DNA of 64,000 bases from Microbacterium sp. AG238 (GCF_003610405.1 NZ_RAQC01000001.1:310001-374000), one strand, 5' to 3'; shown: positions 28,676-39,991, counted from the stretch's first letter. Numbers and translations: made by a program. The notes: generated by a model from the letters alone, not told the origin.

Positions 28676-29356
28676 GTGAACGAGATCCTCGACTGGATTC
28701 TGAACACCGTGCAGAGCATCGACCCGGTGTTGCGCACGGTGGTCGCGGGCATCGCGATCATGCTCGAGACCAGCGCGCTCATCGGGCTCGTGGTGCCGGG
28801 CGACACGGTCGTCATCGTCGCCGCGACCGCCGTCGGGAGCGTCGGCGAGGGCTTCGTGCTCGGCGCCGCCGTCGTCACCGGCTCGCTCGCGGGCGAGTCG
28901 ATCGGTTTCGCGCTCGGGCGCTGGCTCGGCCCCCGCATCCGCTTCTCGCGCCTCGGCCGCCGTATCGGCGAGGACAACGGGGTGCGTTCGGAGCTCTACC
29001 TCCGTCGCCGTGGCGGTCCCGCTATCTTCCTCTCGCGCTTCCTGCCCGTGCTGCATTCGCTGGTTCCCTTGACGGTCGGCATGAGCGGGTTCTCGTATCG
29101 CCGTTTCATCGCATGGACGGCGCCCGCCTGCGTCATCTGGACATCGCTGTACGTCGGAGTGGTCGCGGCCGCGGCGAAGACCTATCGCGAGATCTCCGAC
29201 AACATCCAGTACGCCGGTTACCTGTTCGTCGGCGTCATCGTGGTCTTCCTCCTGCTCGCCTACCTCATCAAGCGCCTCATCTCCCGGCGCGAGGCACGTC
29301 ATCTGCGGCTCGAGGAGGAGAAGACCCGACTCGCCGACGGGGACGTGAAAGACTGA
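28676..29356 (+). CDS. DedA-family membrane protein
   Basis: 226 residues with several membrane segments. It carries the DedA/VTT pattern: ETSALIGLVVPGDT near the N-terminus, GRWLG after a helix, and RFLPVLHSLVPLTVGMSGFSYRRF in the middle, containing the conserved Arg and Gly. DedA proteins are proposed undecaprenyl-phosphate or phospholipid flippases or proton-dependent transporters. The C-terminal 40 residues are basic and charged. The App1-like gene starts four bases after the stop, so the two are probably one operon. Confidence 0.9.
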   Translation: MNEILDWILNTVQSIDPVLRTVVAGIAIMLETSALIGLVVPGDTVVIVAATAVGSVGEGFVLGAAVVTGSLAGESIGFALGRWLGPRIRFSRLGRRIGEDNGVRSELYLRRRGGPAIFLSRFLPVLHSLVPLTVGMSGFSYRRFIAWTAPACVIWTSLYVGVVAAAAKTYREISDNIQYAGYLFVGVIVVFLLLAYLIKRLISRREARHLRLEEEKTRLADGDVKD

Positions 29357-29360
29357 AGCG

Positions 29361-30395
29361 ATGGCTTCCTCACCCGCACCACGGAAGAAGATCCTGTGGT
29401 TGGCGCGCCTCGAGCGCCGATTCCACTCGTGGCGCGAACGTCGCGCCCGCGCGCGCGGTCAACGACCGACCGTCGCGGCGTATCCCGGCTACGGCGGCGA
29501 CGGGTGGGTCCGCGTCCTCGGGCGAGTGCTGATCGCGCCCCAGAAGCGCCCCGCGAAGGGCGGCGAATACGCATCGGTCCGCGGCTGGCGCAGCTTCGCG
29601 TCGGTCCCCGTGGCCTTCGCGCAGGTGCAGGTCACGATCGCGGGCACGACCCACGAGGTCATCGCCGATCGTGGCGGGGTCGTCGACGTCGAGCTCCCCG
29701 GGGCGCTCGAGCCCGGCTGGCAGACGATCTCGATGACCGTCGAGGGCAGCGAGGTCATCGAGACACGGGTCTTCGTGATCTCCGACGACATCGACTTCGG
29801 GATCGTCTCCGACATCGACGACACCGTCATGGTCACCGCCCTGCCGCGTCCCTTCGTCGCCGCCTGGAACTCGTTCGTGCTCGATGAGCATGCCCGCCAG
29901 CCGGTCCCGGGCATGGCGGTCATGCTCGAGCGCCTGACGCGAGATCGTCCCGGCAGCCCGGTGATCTACCTCTCCACCGGCGCCTGGAACGTCGCACCGA
30001 CGCTCATCCGCTTCCTGCGGCGCCACGTGTTCCCGTCCGGCCCGATGCTCCTCACCGACTGGGGACCGACCCACGACCGTTGGTTCCGCAGCGGACGCGA
30101 TCACAAGGCCGAGAACCTCCGGCGCCTCGCGAAGGAGTTCCCGCACGTCCGCTGGCTCCTCGTGGGCGACGACGGCCAGCACGACGACGCGCTCTACACC
30201 GCGTTCGCCAGCGAGTACCCCGATCGCGTGCGCGCGGTCGCCATCCGCCGCCTCTCCCCCGCCGAGGCGGTTCTGGCGGGCGGCCGAACCGCGGTGAACG
30301 ACCACTCCGCCGCGCAGGTGCCGTGGGTCACCGGGTCGGATGGAGCCGCGCTCCTCGACCGGCTCGCCGACGTCGGCGTCATCGCGCGCGACTGA
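29361..30395 (+). CDS. App1-like phosphatase-domain protein (DUF2183)
   Basis: 344 residues. The haloacid-dehalogenase-type motif DIDDT at 151-155 sits within FGIVSDIDDTVMVTAL, and later LSTGAWNV, FRSGRDHKAEN and LLVGDDGQHD complete the DUF2183 pattern. Yeast App1 of this family is a phosphatidate phosphatase; the bacterial substrate is not established. The N-terminal 140 residues form a separate, beta-rich domain. The DedA neighbour suggests a link with membrane lipids, but that is inference. Confidence 0.85.
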   Translation: MASSPAPRKKILWLARLERRFHSWRERRARARGQRPTVAAYPGYGGDGWVRVLGRVLIAPQKRPAKGGEYASVRGWRSFASVPVAFAQVQVTIAGTTHEVIADRGGVVDVELPGALEPGWQTISMTVEGSEVIETRVFVISDDIDFGIVSDIDDTVMVTALPRPFVAAWNSFVLDEHARQPVPGMAVMLERLTRDRPGSPVIYLSTGAWNVAPTLIRFLRRHVFPSGPMLLTDWGPTHDRWFRSGRDHKAENLRRLAKEFPHVRWLLVGDDGQHDDALYTAFASEYPDRVRAVAIRRLSPAEAVLAGGRTAVNDHSAAQVPWVTGSDGAALLDRLADVGVIARD

Positions 30396-30438
30396 ACCGT
30401 GACCGGGTGCGGCGCACTCCGATGTTCCACCTGACCCG

Positions 30439-30444
30439 TACGCT
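30439..30444 (+). promoter_or_regulatory. Candidate -10 for leaderless SRAP gene
   Basis: TACGCT-GAAGAG-ATG. Confidence 0.45.
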
Positions 30445-30450
30445 GAAGAG

Positions 30451-31158
30451 ATGTGCGGTCGTTTCGTCGTAGCCCGCGTCGGTTCCGAGCTCGCGAGCGT
30501 TCTGCGCGCCGAGGTCGTTCCCGACGACCTCCCCGGACCCTCGTTCAACATCGCACCCACCGCTCAAGCGACTATCGTCCTCGATTCCGCCAAGACCGAG
30601 CCGCCCACGCGTCGGCTGGCGTCGGCGCGATGGGGCCTCGTTCCCGGCTGGGCCAAAGATCCTTCGGTCGGATCGCGGGCATTCAACGCCCGATCCGAAG
30701 AAGCGGCCGAGAAGCCGACCTTTCGCGACGCGCTCGTTTCACGTCGCGCGGTCGTGCCCGCATCGGGCTACTACGAGTGGCAGGGCGAGACCGGCGCGAA
30801 GACACCTCACTTCGTTCGGCCCGAAGGCGGCGAGCCGCTCTTCTTCGCCGGGCTCTACGAGTGGTGGAAGGACCCGGCACGCCCCGCCGACGACCCCGCG
30901 CGCTGGCTGCTGAGCTTCACGATCCTCACATGCGCGGCTGTCGACGGCCTGGCACAGATCCACGACCGGATGCCGCTGATGATCGACGCCGAGTACGCCG
31001 ACGTCTGGCTCGATCCCACCACCGAGTACCCGGCCGACCTGCTCGACGCAGTGGTCGACGCGGCACCGTCCGTCGTCGACACGCTGACGTGGTTCCCTGT
31101 CGGGGCGGCAGTGGGCAACGTGCGCAACGACGAGCCGTCCCTGATCGAGCCTGCCTGA
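30451..31158 (+). CDS. SRAP/YedK-type abasic-site DNA-protein crosslinker
   Basis: 235 residues. Begins MCGRF, with Cys2 exposed as the N-terminal nucleophile after Met removal. N33 (NIAPT), E109 (GYYEW) and H171 (HDRMP) are the other conserved active-site residues. SRAP proteins form a covalent thiazolidine bond with abasic sites in single-stranded DNA and shield them during replication. The start is certain because Cys must be residue 2; this also supports the leaderless promoter reading directly upstream. Confidence 0.95.
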   Translation: MCGRFVVARVGSELASVLRAEVVPDDLPGPSFNIAPTAQATIVLDSAKTEPPTRRLASARWGLVPGWAKDPSVGSRAFNARSEEAAEKPTFRDALVSRRAVVPASGYYEWQGETGAKTPHFVRPEGGEPLFFAGLYEWWKDPARPADDPARWLLSFTILTCAAVDGLAQIHDRMPLMIDAEYADVWLDPTTEYPADLLDAVVDAAPSVVDTLTWFPVGAAVGNVRNDEPSLIEPA

Positions 31159-31183
31159 CACGCCGTCGCCACGCACCGGTGTC

Positions 31184-31189
31184 TATCCT
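31184..31189 (+). promoter_or_regulatory. Candidate -10 for leaderless transcript of the 31196 gene
   Basis: TATCCT-CGAAAG-GTG. Confidence 0.45.
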
Positions 31190-31195
31190 CGAAAG

Positions 31196-32077
31196 GTGAC
31201 ACTCCGCCTCTCCGAACCCGTGACGCTCGCACCCGAGGTGTGGCGTGAACGGTCCGAGGTGCACGCGGAGCGCGCTGACGAACTCACGGCCGACCACCGC
31301 CGTCGTGCTTCCCGCGCCGAGAAGCACCCGGTAGAGGACTTCCTCTTCACCTACTACTCCTACAAACCGGCCGTCCTCCGGCGTTGGCACCCGGGCCCGG
31401 GCGTCGTCCTCGAAGGTGCTGCCGACGCACGCGGAGGGTGGCGCTGGTACGAGACAGTCCACGATGACCACGTGCGGGTCGCCGAAGAGCAGTTCCGCCA
31501 CGAACGTGGCTCGCTCTACCGCGGCGTCACCGGCCTCCTGCGAGCGACTCTCGACCGCCCCGCGGCGTTCGGCTGCTTCGGCCTGCACGAGTGGGCGATG
31601 GTCTACCGCGCCGATGCGACGCGCCACGAGATCCCCCTCCGGCTGGGGGCGGCGGGCACCGATGCCGTCGTCGAGGCGCATGACCTGCGGTGCACGCACT
31701 TCGATGCGTTCCGCTTCTTCACCGCCGAGGCCGCACCGCGTAACCGCGAGCCGCTCGATCGCGAGGGCGCCGTCGCGCGGGAACAGCCGGGGTGCCTGCA
31801 CGCAGGCATGGACGTCTACAAATGGATGCTGAAGCTCGGTCCCCTCGTGCCGGGGCGCCTTCTCCTGGACGCATTCGTTCTCGCTCGCGACATTCGTGAG
31901 CTCGATATGCGGGCTTCGCCCTATGATCTGCGTGATTGGGGCTACTCCCCCGTCGCGATCGAGACGCCCGACGGAAAAGCCGAGTACGTTCGTCAGCAAC
32001 GGCTCTTGAGCACCCGTGGGCAAGCGCTGCGCCGGGCTGTGCTCGATGTGCTGACCCCGGCCGCTGCGCGCGACTGA
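31196..32077 (+). CDS. Conserved actinobacterial protein (sometimes labelled 3-methyladenine DNA glycosylase)
   Basis: 293 residues, soluble, rich in His, Arg and aromatic residues. Striking stretches are KHPVEDFLFTYYSYKPAVLRR near residue 43, FGCFGLHEWAMVYR (about 124-137), QPGCLHAGMDVYKWM (about 198-212) and SPYDLRDWGYSPVAIET (about 241-257). I recall similar actinobacterial proteins annotated as 3-methyladenine DNA glycosylase, but I see no helix-hairpin-helix or other glycosylase motif, so the function should be taken as unknown. The conserved His/Asp/Cys cluster would suit an enzyme or metal site. GTG start with a leaderless promoter pattern. It lies just after the SRAP gene, also a DNA-damage protein. 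Confidence 0.75.
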   Translation: MTLRLSEPVTLAPEVWRERSEVHAERADELTADHRRRASRAEKHPVEDFLFTYYSYKPAVLRRWHPGPGVVLEGAADARGGWRWYETVHDDHVRVAEEQFRHERGSLYRGVTGLLRATLDRPAAFGCFGLHEWAMVYRADATRHEIPLRLGAAGTDAVVEAHDLRCTHFDAFRFFTAEAAPRNREPLDREGAVAREQPGCLHAGMDVYKWMLKLGPLVPGRLLLDAFVLARDIRELDMRASPYDLRDWGYSPVAIETPDGKAEYVRQQRLLSTRGQALRRAVLDVLTPAAARD

Positions 32078-32433
32078 ATCGTTGGGACGACCTCTCCGGT
32101 TAGAGGCCGAGTTGCGATCCGCGCGTGCAGATCGATCCGCCGCCCCACCATTCGAGATGTGACCGCGTCGTCGGGCCGTGTTGTTCCCCGATCCGAGGAT
32201 GCAGTTGAACGTGTTCCCGGCCCGCGGAATCTCGTACCAGGACGCAGCTCGGGCCGATACGGCGGTGGATCCCTCGCCGCTCGTTCCAAGGAAACGGAAA
32301 GGATCATCGTCGACTCGAATTCGCGTGCATGCCTCGCATTACCTGCAGGGGCGCATCCGGTAAATTCGATGACCGATACAGGTCGCCTGGCGTCCGCATA
32401 AAGGACCTGTCGTGCACGACAAGAGGCGAGACG
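32078..32433. other. Intergenic stretch with no recognisable gene
   Basis: About 356 bases between the 31196 gene and the tRNA terminator. A short open reading (32159-32401, plus) has no ribosome-binding site, leaderless signal or recognisable product. A small stem CCTCT-CCGGTT-AGAGG (32091-32106) may end the upstream gene, and ACAGGTC and GGACCTGT form a loose inverted repeat around 32377-32411. Base composition is less GC-rich than its surroundings. Confidence 0.4.
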
Positions 32434-32464
32434 AAAAAGCCCCGCCGATGGCGGGGCCTTTCAT
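32434..32464 (-). terminator. Terminator after tRNA-Ala
   Basis: On the minus strand GCCCCGCC-ATC-GGCGGGGC is followed by TTTTT, the clearest Rho-independent terminator in the window. It ends the rplU-to-tRNA unit. Confidence 0.9.
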
Positions 32465-32474
32465 CTTTGTACGG

Positions 32475-32547
32475 TGGACCTGAGGGGACTCGAACCCCTG
32501 ACCCCCTGCATGCCATGCAGGTGCGCTACCAGCTGCGCCACAGGCCC
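32475..32547 (-). tRNA. tRNA-Ala (anticodon GGC)
   Basis: 73 bases on the minus strand. Acceptor stem GGGCCTG/CAGGTCC (one G-U pair), discriminator A, anticodon stem CCTGC/GCAGG around ATGGCAT with anticodon GGC, and T-arm AGGGGTTCGAGTCCCCT. CCA is not encoded. It begins 28 bases after the rsfS stop with no promoter in between, so it is probably cut from the rsfS mRNA. Confidence 0.97.
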
Positions 32548-32574
32548 GTGGTTCCCGCTCTCGCGGCAACTCAT

Positions 32575-32964
32575 TTAGCTTACAACATCTCCGGGTGTGC
32601 TCGTGACCACGGCCGCCTCGATGGGGATGACCGGGCAGTCCTTCCAGAGGCGCTCGAGGCCGTAGTACACCCGCTCCTCCTCGTGGAAGACGTGCACGAC
32701 GAGGTCGCCGAAGTCGAGCAGCACCCAGCGCGACTCGGTGCGTCCCTCGCGGCGCAGACGCTTGTGACCGGCTTCGAGCATGCCCTCCTCGACCGCGTCG
32801 GCGATCGCGGCGACGTTGCGCTCGCTGTTGCCGCTGACGAGAAGGAAGGCGTCGACGAGCGGAAGGGGCTGCGACACGTCGAGGGCGACGAGGTCTTCGC
32901 CGCCCTTGGACTCTGCGGCCGCCGCCGCGACGGCGACCATGTCGATGACTGCTTGTGAACTCAT
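32575..32964 (-). CDS. rsfS: Ribosomal silencing factor RsfS
   Basis: 129 residues, full length. The RsfS pattern is clear: LVALDVSQPLPLVDAFLLVS, NVAAIADAVEEGM, WVLLDFGDLVVHVFHEEER and YYGLERLWKD. It binds uL14 on the 50S subunit and blocks subunit joining when nutrients are short. The ATG has AGGAG upstream and overlaps the preceding gene's stop by four bases. The order nadD-X-rsfS is conserved in actinobacteria. Confidence 0.95.
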   Translation of the reverse strand: MSSQAVIDMVAVAAAAAESKGGEDLVALDVSQPLPLVDAFLLVSGNSERNVAAIADAVEEGMLEAGHKRLRREGRTESRWVLLDFGDLVVHVFHEEERVYYGLERLWKDCPVIPIEAAVVTSTPGDVVS

Positions 32965-34307
32965 CCGAAGACTCCTGTGAAAAGCGAGACGAGCAGAACG
33001 CCCGCCAGGGCGAGGGCGAGCGCCCCCGCGGTGATGGCGAGGGCGACCGTCCAACGGCTGCCCTTCTCCGGTGCCGGCGGACGGATGACGTCCTCGGCAC
33101 TCTTGATGGTCGAGATGGCCGCGCTCGCGGCGATGGGCGTGGGTGACGATGACGCCGGAAGCTCGCCGTCCACGAGGACCGCGTCGACTTCCTTTCCGTC
33201 GGCCACTCCGGGAACGACTCCCGTCGAACCGAAGTTCTCGGGAAGCGAGAAGGTGCCCGTGATGAGGACCTCGCCCGTAGCGGTCACCGGTGCCACCAGC
33301 GGGCCCGCGTCGGGGTTCTCGGCCAGGATGAGAGCGTTCGGCGTCGTGAAGGCGCCCGTTGCCGCGGCGCTGCGCGAGAGCAACTGATCGAACGAGGCGG
33401 GTACCTCGGTCGCCGTAGCCTCACCCGCGAGCAGATCGGCACCGAGGTCGTTCGACACGACGTGACGCTCGGACTCCTCGTCGTCGCCATGCTCGGCTTC
33501 TGCGACTCCAGCATCCTGGTTCTCGGTCTTGGCCTCGGCCTCAGCGGCCGGTTCCCGGGCCCCATCGACAGCTTCGGGAGCGACGGTGTCGTGCTCGGCG
33601 TCGTGCTCGACGACTTCCGACTCATCCGCCTCGGGAGCAGCGACCTCGGACTCGCCCGCCTCGTCGTCGCGGGACTCAGCGTCGCCGGACTCCGGCTCCA
33701 TTTCGTCGACGTCGTCGACGCTCGCCTCGATCTCGTCGGCGTGATCGGCGGCGTCCTCCTCGGGAGTTTCCTCCCCCGGGGCTTCCTCTTCCGGGACTTC
33801 CTCTTCCGGGGCGTCGGACGCGGCGTCGGACGCGGCGTCGGCGTCCGCCCGCTCGATGTCGGCCGCAGCGGCGTCCCCGATCGACGCGCCGTCCTCGACG
33901 TGGTCAACGTCCTCGTTAGCCTGTTCGCCGGTCGAATCCGGCGATTCGGGGACGTCGGCGTCAGCGTGATCGGTGTCAGCGTGATCGCCGGAGACCGTCG
34001 GGTGCTCTCCGGTAGCCGTCACGACGGGGATGGATGCGGTGCGGATCTTCTCCTGCAAGCGGGCCTGACGACGGGTGAGCGCCGGCGATCCGAGGTCGAC
34101 CGACGCCTGCGGCACAGGTGCCGGCGGCACCTCCACGGGCTCCGCGGCGCGCGGCAGCGGAGCCGGCGTCGGCGCCTCTCCGACCGCGGACGCGTCGTCG
34201 GTGGCGTCGGGGTCGACGATGATCGGGTTGGACGCCGTGTTGCGCAGCTCACGCAGTTGCCGGCGCGTCAGCTGCGGAGTCGATGGCTGTTGCTCGTTGT
34301 CGCTCAT
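32961..34307 (-). CDS. Acidic, tail-anchored membrane protein of unknown function
   Basis: 448 residues from the ATG at 34307, which overlaps the nadD stop (ATGA). The N-terminal part carries two related units: LTRRQ at 13-17 followed by RNTASNP (22-28), and LTRRQ at 77-81 followed by IRTASIP (88-94). Residues about 105-295 are low-complexity and extremely Asp/Glu/Ala-rich, so disordered and strongly negative. A Ser/Thr/Gly-rich region (about 300-410) follows, then one C-terminal membrane helix (about 418-443) and a five-residue tail. With no signal peptide it should be tail-anchored with the acidic part in the cytoplasm. I do not recognise the family. In other actinobacteria a LytR-type gene may lie here; this protein is not one. 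Confidence 0.8.
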   Translation of the reverse strand: MSDNEQQPSTPQLTRRQLRELRNTASNPIIVDPDATDDASAVGEAPTPAPLPRAAEPVEVPPAPVPQASVDLGSPALTRRQARLQEKIRTASIPVVTATGEHPTVSGDHADTDHADADVPESPDSTGEQANEDVDHVEDGASIGDAAAADIERADADAASDAASDAPEEEVPEEEAPGEETPEEDAADHADEIEASVDDVDEMEPESGDAESRDDEAGESEVAAPEADESEVVEHDAEHDTVAPEAVDGAREPAAEAEAKTENQDAGVAEAEHGDDEESERHVVSNDLGADLLAGEATATEVPASFDQLLSRSAAATGAFTTPNALILAENPDAGPLVAPVTATGEVLITGTFSLPENFGSTGVVPGVADGKEVDAVLVDGELPASSSPTPIAASAAISTIKSAEDVIRPPAPEKGSRWTVALAITAGALALALAGVLLVSLFTGVFG

Positions 34308-34900
34308 GCCTTGCTCCGATAGAGATGATGCTTCGCAATGTATTGGACGACCCCGTCCGGGACGAGGTACCACACCGGATGTCCGCGTCCGACGCGTGCC
34401 CGGCAGTCGGTCGACGAGATCGCCAGCGCGGGGATCTCGAGCAGGCTCACGTCATCACTGGGTAGTCCGGCACTCGAAAGCGTGTGGCCGGGACGCGAAA
34501 CCGCGACGAAATGGGCGAGCTCCCACAATTCATCATGGTTCCTCCAGCTGAGAATCTGCGCGATGGCGTCGGCTCCGGTGATGAAGAAGAAGTTCGCGTC
34601 GGGCCGCTGCGCTTTCAGGTCACGCAACGTGTCGATCGTGTACGTCGGGCCGTCTCGATCGATGTCGACGCGACTCACCGTGAACATCGGATTCGATGCG
34701 GTCGCGATGACCGTCATCAGGTACCGGTGCTCCCCCGGCGACACGAAGGACTTCTGCCAGGGGGTTCCCGTCGGGACGAAGATGACCTCGTCGAGGTCGA
34801 AAGACTGGGCGACCTCGCTCGCAGCCACGAGGTGTCCATGATGAATCGGGTCGAACGTGCCGCCCATCACGCCGATACGCGGCGCACGCGTTCCCGTCAT
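34304..34900 (-). CDS. nadD: Nicotinate-nucleotide adenylyltransferase
   Basis: 198 residues, normal length. The nucleotidyltransferase motif [11 protein letters not shown] (13-23) includes the HxGH adenylation site at 20-23; [13 protein letters not shown] near the C-terminus is the ISSTxIR-like motif with Asp-Cys in place of the usual residues. It joins nicotinate mononucleotide with ATP in NAD synthesis. Coupled by a four-base overlap to the acidic membrane protein. Confidence 0.95.
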   Translation of the reverse strand: MTGTRAPRIGVMGGTFDPIHHGHLVAASEVAQSFDLDEVIFVPTGTPWQKSFVSPGEHRYLMTVIATASNPMFTVSRVDIDRDGPTYTIDTLRDLKAQRPDANFFFITGADAIAQILSWRNHDELWELAHFVAVSRPGHTLSSAGLPSDDVSLLEIPALAISSTDCRARVGRGHPVWYLVPDGVVQYIAKHHLYRSKA

Positions 34901-34910
34901 CGGTTCGGCC

Positions 34911-35138
34911 TCAGTGGTGGCCGTTCTCCGTCTGCGTCAGTTGGTTGCCGTGCGCTGCTGCGTAGGCCTCGGCCTTGCCGGCGTGACGGTTGGCGACGTT
35001 GCGGTACGACAACGTCACGAGCCCCAGTGCCAAGAAGATGACCAGGGCGATGACGCCGAAGATCATCGTCTCCGCCTGCACGTTGCCGTGGTGCTCCGTC
35101 TGCTCGGCGGCGAATGCGGTGATCGTGGCGAGTGTCAT
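34911..35138 (-). CDS. Small single-helix membrane protein
   Basis: 75 residues. One membrane helix (about 24-44, [20 protein letters not shown]) is followed by a basic then His/Gln-rich C-terminal tail ([16 protein letters not shown], ending ENGHH). GGAG lies upstream of the ATG, and it ends ten bases before nadD, so it is a real member of the proA-nadD unit. No function is recognisable. Confidence 0.8.
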   Translation of the reverse strand: MTLATITAFAAEQTEHHGNVQAETMIFGVIALVIFLALGLVTLSYRNVANRHAGKAEAYAAAHGNQLTQTENGHH

Positions 35139-35185
35139 CAGGGCTCCGTTCGTTTCGCGCGGCGGCGCAAGTCAAGTTTAGGTGG

Positions 35186-36448
35186 TCAGGCGCGCGTCTG
35201 CCCGGCGCCGCGCGCGAGCCACTTCGTGCTGGTCAGTTCGGGGAGTCCCATCGGACCCCGGGCGTGCAGCTTCTGGGTCGATATCCCGACCTCCGCGCCG
35301 AATCCGAACTCACCGCCGTCGGTGAAGCGCGTCGAGGCGTTCGCCATGACGACCGCCGCATCGACCTCGGCGAGGAAGCGCTCGGCGTTCGCCTCATCGG
35401 CGGTCACGATCGCCTCGGTGTGCATCGTCGAGTAGCGGCGGATGTGCTCGAGCGCGTCATCGAGGTCGTCGACCACCCGCATCGAGAGATCGAGGCTCAT
35501 GTGCTCGGTCGCCCAATCGTCTTCGGTCGCGGGCACGGCCCGTGGCACGAGGCGACGCACGTCGTCGTCTCCGTGAATCGTGACGCCGGCTCCGGTGAGC
35601 GCTTCGGATACGGGCGGGATGAGACGCTCGGCCGCTGAACGCACCACGAGCACGGTCTCGACCGCGTTGCATACGCTCGGTCGTTGCGCCTTGGCATTCA
35701 CGACGATGTCGCGGGCCCAGTCGAGCGGCGCCGATTCGTCGAGGACGATGTGGACGACCCCTGCGCCGGTCTCGATCACCGGAACCGTCGATTCCGTCAC
35801 GACGGTCTCGATCAGCTGCGCGCTGCCCCGGGGGACGAGGACGTCGACGAGTCCGCGAGAGCGCATGAGGAGTCGCCCGCCCTCACGCCCGAAGTCGTCG
35901 ACGGTCTGGATGCCGTCGGAATCGACCCCGGCGCGGTGAAGCGCGTTCCGCATCGACTCGATCAGGGCCGCGTTCGTCGACTGCGCGGCTGACCCGCCGC
36001 GAAGCACGACGGCATTTCCTGACCGCAGCGCGAGCGCGGTGATGTCGACGGTGACGTTGGGGCGCGCCTCGTAGATCGAGGCGACGACGCCGAACGGCAC
36101 GGAGACCTTCTGCAGTCGGACACCGCCGGGCAGCTCTCGCTCGTCGAGCACACGGCCCACGGGGTCGGGAAGGCGCGCGACATCCCGAACGGCATCCGCG
36201 AGCGCGGCGACGCGCGCATCGTCGAGCACGAGCCGGTCGCGCAAGCCCGCGGAGATGCCGGCCGCGTCGCCGCGCGCGAGGTCGTCACGGTTCGCCGCAA
36301 CGATCACTGCGGTGTCCGAGATCAGCGCGTCGGCGATCGCGTCGAGCAGCGCGGCCTTCGCAGCATCATCGAGGAGGCCGATCGAGCGGCTCGCCCGCTT
36401 CGCGGCGCGCAAGCGCTCAGAGACGTCGGTAGCGACGGCGGTGATCAT
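35186..36448 (-). CDS. proA: Gamma-glutamyl phosphate reductase
   Basis: 420 residues, full length, aldehyde-dehydrogenase fold. The catalytic Cys lies in NAKAQRPSVCNAVETVLV, and the NADPH-binding region includes RSGNAVVLRGGSAA. It reduces gamma-glutamyl phosphate to the semialdehyde in proline synthesis. I chose the ATG at 36448 because TAGACT lies exactly six bases before it; a GTG one codon earlier is less likely. It follows proB by 30 bases, so it can be read from both the long operon and its own promoter. Confidence 0.95.
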   Translation of the reverse strand: MITAVATDVSERLRAAKRASRSIGLLDDAAKAALLDAIADALISDTAVIVAANRDDLARGDAAGISAGLRDRLVLDDARVAALADAVRDVARLPDPVGRVLDERELPGGVRLQKVSVPFGVVASIYEARPNVTVDITALALRSGNAVVLRGGSAAQSTNAALIESMRNALHRAGVDSDGIQTVDDFGREGGRLLMRSRGLVDVLVPRGSAQLIETVVTESTVPVIETGAGVVHIVLDESAPLDWARDIVVNAKAQRPSVCNAVETVLVVRSAAERLIPPVSEALTGAGVTIHGDDDVRRLVPRAVPATEDDWATEHMSLDLSMRVVDDLDDALEHIRRYSTMHTEAIVTADEANAERFLAEVDAAVVMANASTRFTDGGEFGFGAEVGISTQKLHARGPMGLPELTSTKWLARGAGQTRA

Positions 36449-36454
36449 CACGCC

Positions 36455-36460
36455 AGTCTA
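36455..36460 (-). promoter_or_regulatory. Candidate -10 for leaderless proA
   Basis: TAGACT-GGCGTG-ATG. Confidence 0.45.
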
Positions 36461-36478
36461 GCGACGGGCGCCTCAGCA

Positions 36479-39142
<2,664 letters not shown>

Positions 39143-39159
39143 CTCTGCGTCTCCCTGGC

Positions 39160-39468
39160 TTACTTGATGCCGGTGATCTTGACGCGCGTGAGGTCCTGAC
39201 GGTGGCCCTGGCGCTTCTTGTAGCCGGTCTTGTTCTTGAACTTCTGGATCACGATCTTCGGGCCGCGCTCTTCACCGAGAACCTCGGCGGTGACCGTGAC
39301 CTTCGCGAGCTTGTCAGCGTCGGTGGTCACGGCGTCGCCGTCGACGAGGAGAACAGCGGGAAGCTCGAGCTTGTCACCGATCTGAGCCGCCTGACGGTCG
39401 AGGACGACGATCGTGCCGACCTCGACCTTTTCCTGACGGCCGCCGGCGCGCACAACTGCGTAAACCAC
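39160..39468 (-). CDS. rplU: 50S ribosomal protein L21
   Basis: 102 residues, full length, with [20 protein letters not shown] at the start and the basic [16 protein letters not shown] segment near the end. First gene of the long rplU-rpmA-obg-proB-proA-nadD-rsfS-tRNA unit. A leader of about 135 bases precedes it. Confidence 0.98.
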   Translation of the reverse strand: MVYAVVRAGGRQEKVEVGTIVVLDRQAAQIGDKLELPAVLLVDGDAVTTDADKLAKVTVTAEVLGEERGPKIVIQKFKNKTGYKKRQGHRQDLTRVKITGIK

Positions 39469-39610
39469 TTCACACCTGTTTCTTCTGTGGAGCGCACGGC
39501 TCCGATTGTCTTTGCGAGACTGGAAAGTCTTGGTGCGCGTGCCCCAGATGATCCTGTGGCTGAGCCGCTATCGTGACGGGACGTCGACGGACTCGCTGCA
39601 CCAAGGGTCC

Positions 39611-39639
39611 ACTTTACCGGATACCGGCAGATCCGGCAA
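39611..39639 (-). promoter_or_regulatory. rplU operon promoter
   Basis: TTGCCG (39634-39639), 17 bases, TAAAGT (39611-39616), the best -35/-10 pair in the window. Initiation near 39604 gives an untranslated leader of about 135 bases whose folding might matter for L21 autoregulation; no known leader motif is recognised. Confidence 0.75.
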
Positions 39640-39688
39640 AAGGACCGCCGGGTGTGTCGCGGCGCGGGGCCCGGCGGCATCCGCTTCG

Positions 39689-39694
39689 TAGGAT
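39689..39694 (+). promoter_or_regulatory. Candidate -10 for leaderless DUF4031 gene
   Basis: TAGGAT-CAGAGC-ATG. Confidence 0.45.
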
Positions 39695-39700
39695 CAGAGC

Positions 39701-39973
39701 ATGGCGATTCTGATCGACGATCCGCGGTGGCCGGCGCACGGCCGCCTCTGGTCTCACCTCGTCAGCGACTCGGACATCGACGAGCTTCACGCCTTCGCAC
39801 AGCGCCACGATCTCCCGGCTCGAGCATTCGACCTCGACCATTACGACGTGCCCGATTCGGCGTTCGACCGTCTCGTAGCCGGCGGCGCACAGCATGTGTC
39901 GGGCCACGAGCTCGTGCGGCGGCTCATCGCGTCCGGGCTTCGCGTGACAGCGCGCGAACGCCGCGGGATCTGA
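39701..39973 (+). CDS. DUF4031 domain protein
   Basis: 90 residues. Starts AILIDDPRWPAHGRLWSHLV, then ELHAFAQRHDLPARAFDLDHYD and RLIASGLRVTARERRG, the pattern of DUF4031, a small family often found in actinobacteria. The conserved Asp, Trp, His and Arg residues suggest an enzyme or ligand site, but no function is known. Single gene between two opposed operons. Confidence 0.8.
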   Translation: MAILIDDPRWPAHGRLWSHLVSDSDIDELHAFAQRHDLPARAFDLDHYDVPDSAFDRLVAGGAQHVSGHELVRRLIASGLRVTARERRGI

Positions 39974-39991
39974 ATCGGTCCCGCGGCGTTC
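39956..39991. terminator. Bidirectional hairpin between DUF4031 and the RNase E/G gene
   Basis: GAACGCCGCGGGA and TCCCGCGGCGTTC pair over 13 bases around a ten-base loop. It includes the DUF4031 stop codon and lies 16 bases past the end of the convergent RNase gene. Confidence 0.7.

Noticed and set aside
32159..32401. 80-codon open frame in the gap before tRNA-Ala
   Set aside because: No start signal of either kind, no similarity recognised, and atypical composition.
34307..34373. N-terminal extension of the acidic membrane protein into nadD
   Set aside because: The ATGA overlap with the nadD stop and a sensible N-terminus at 34307 make the longer start unlikely.
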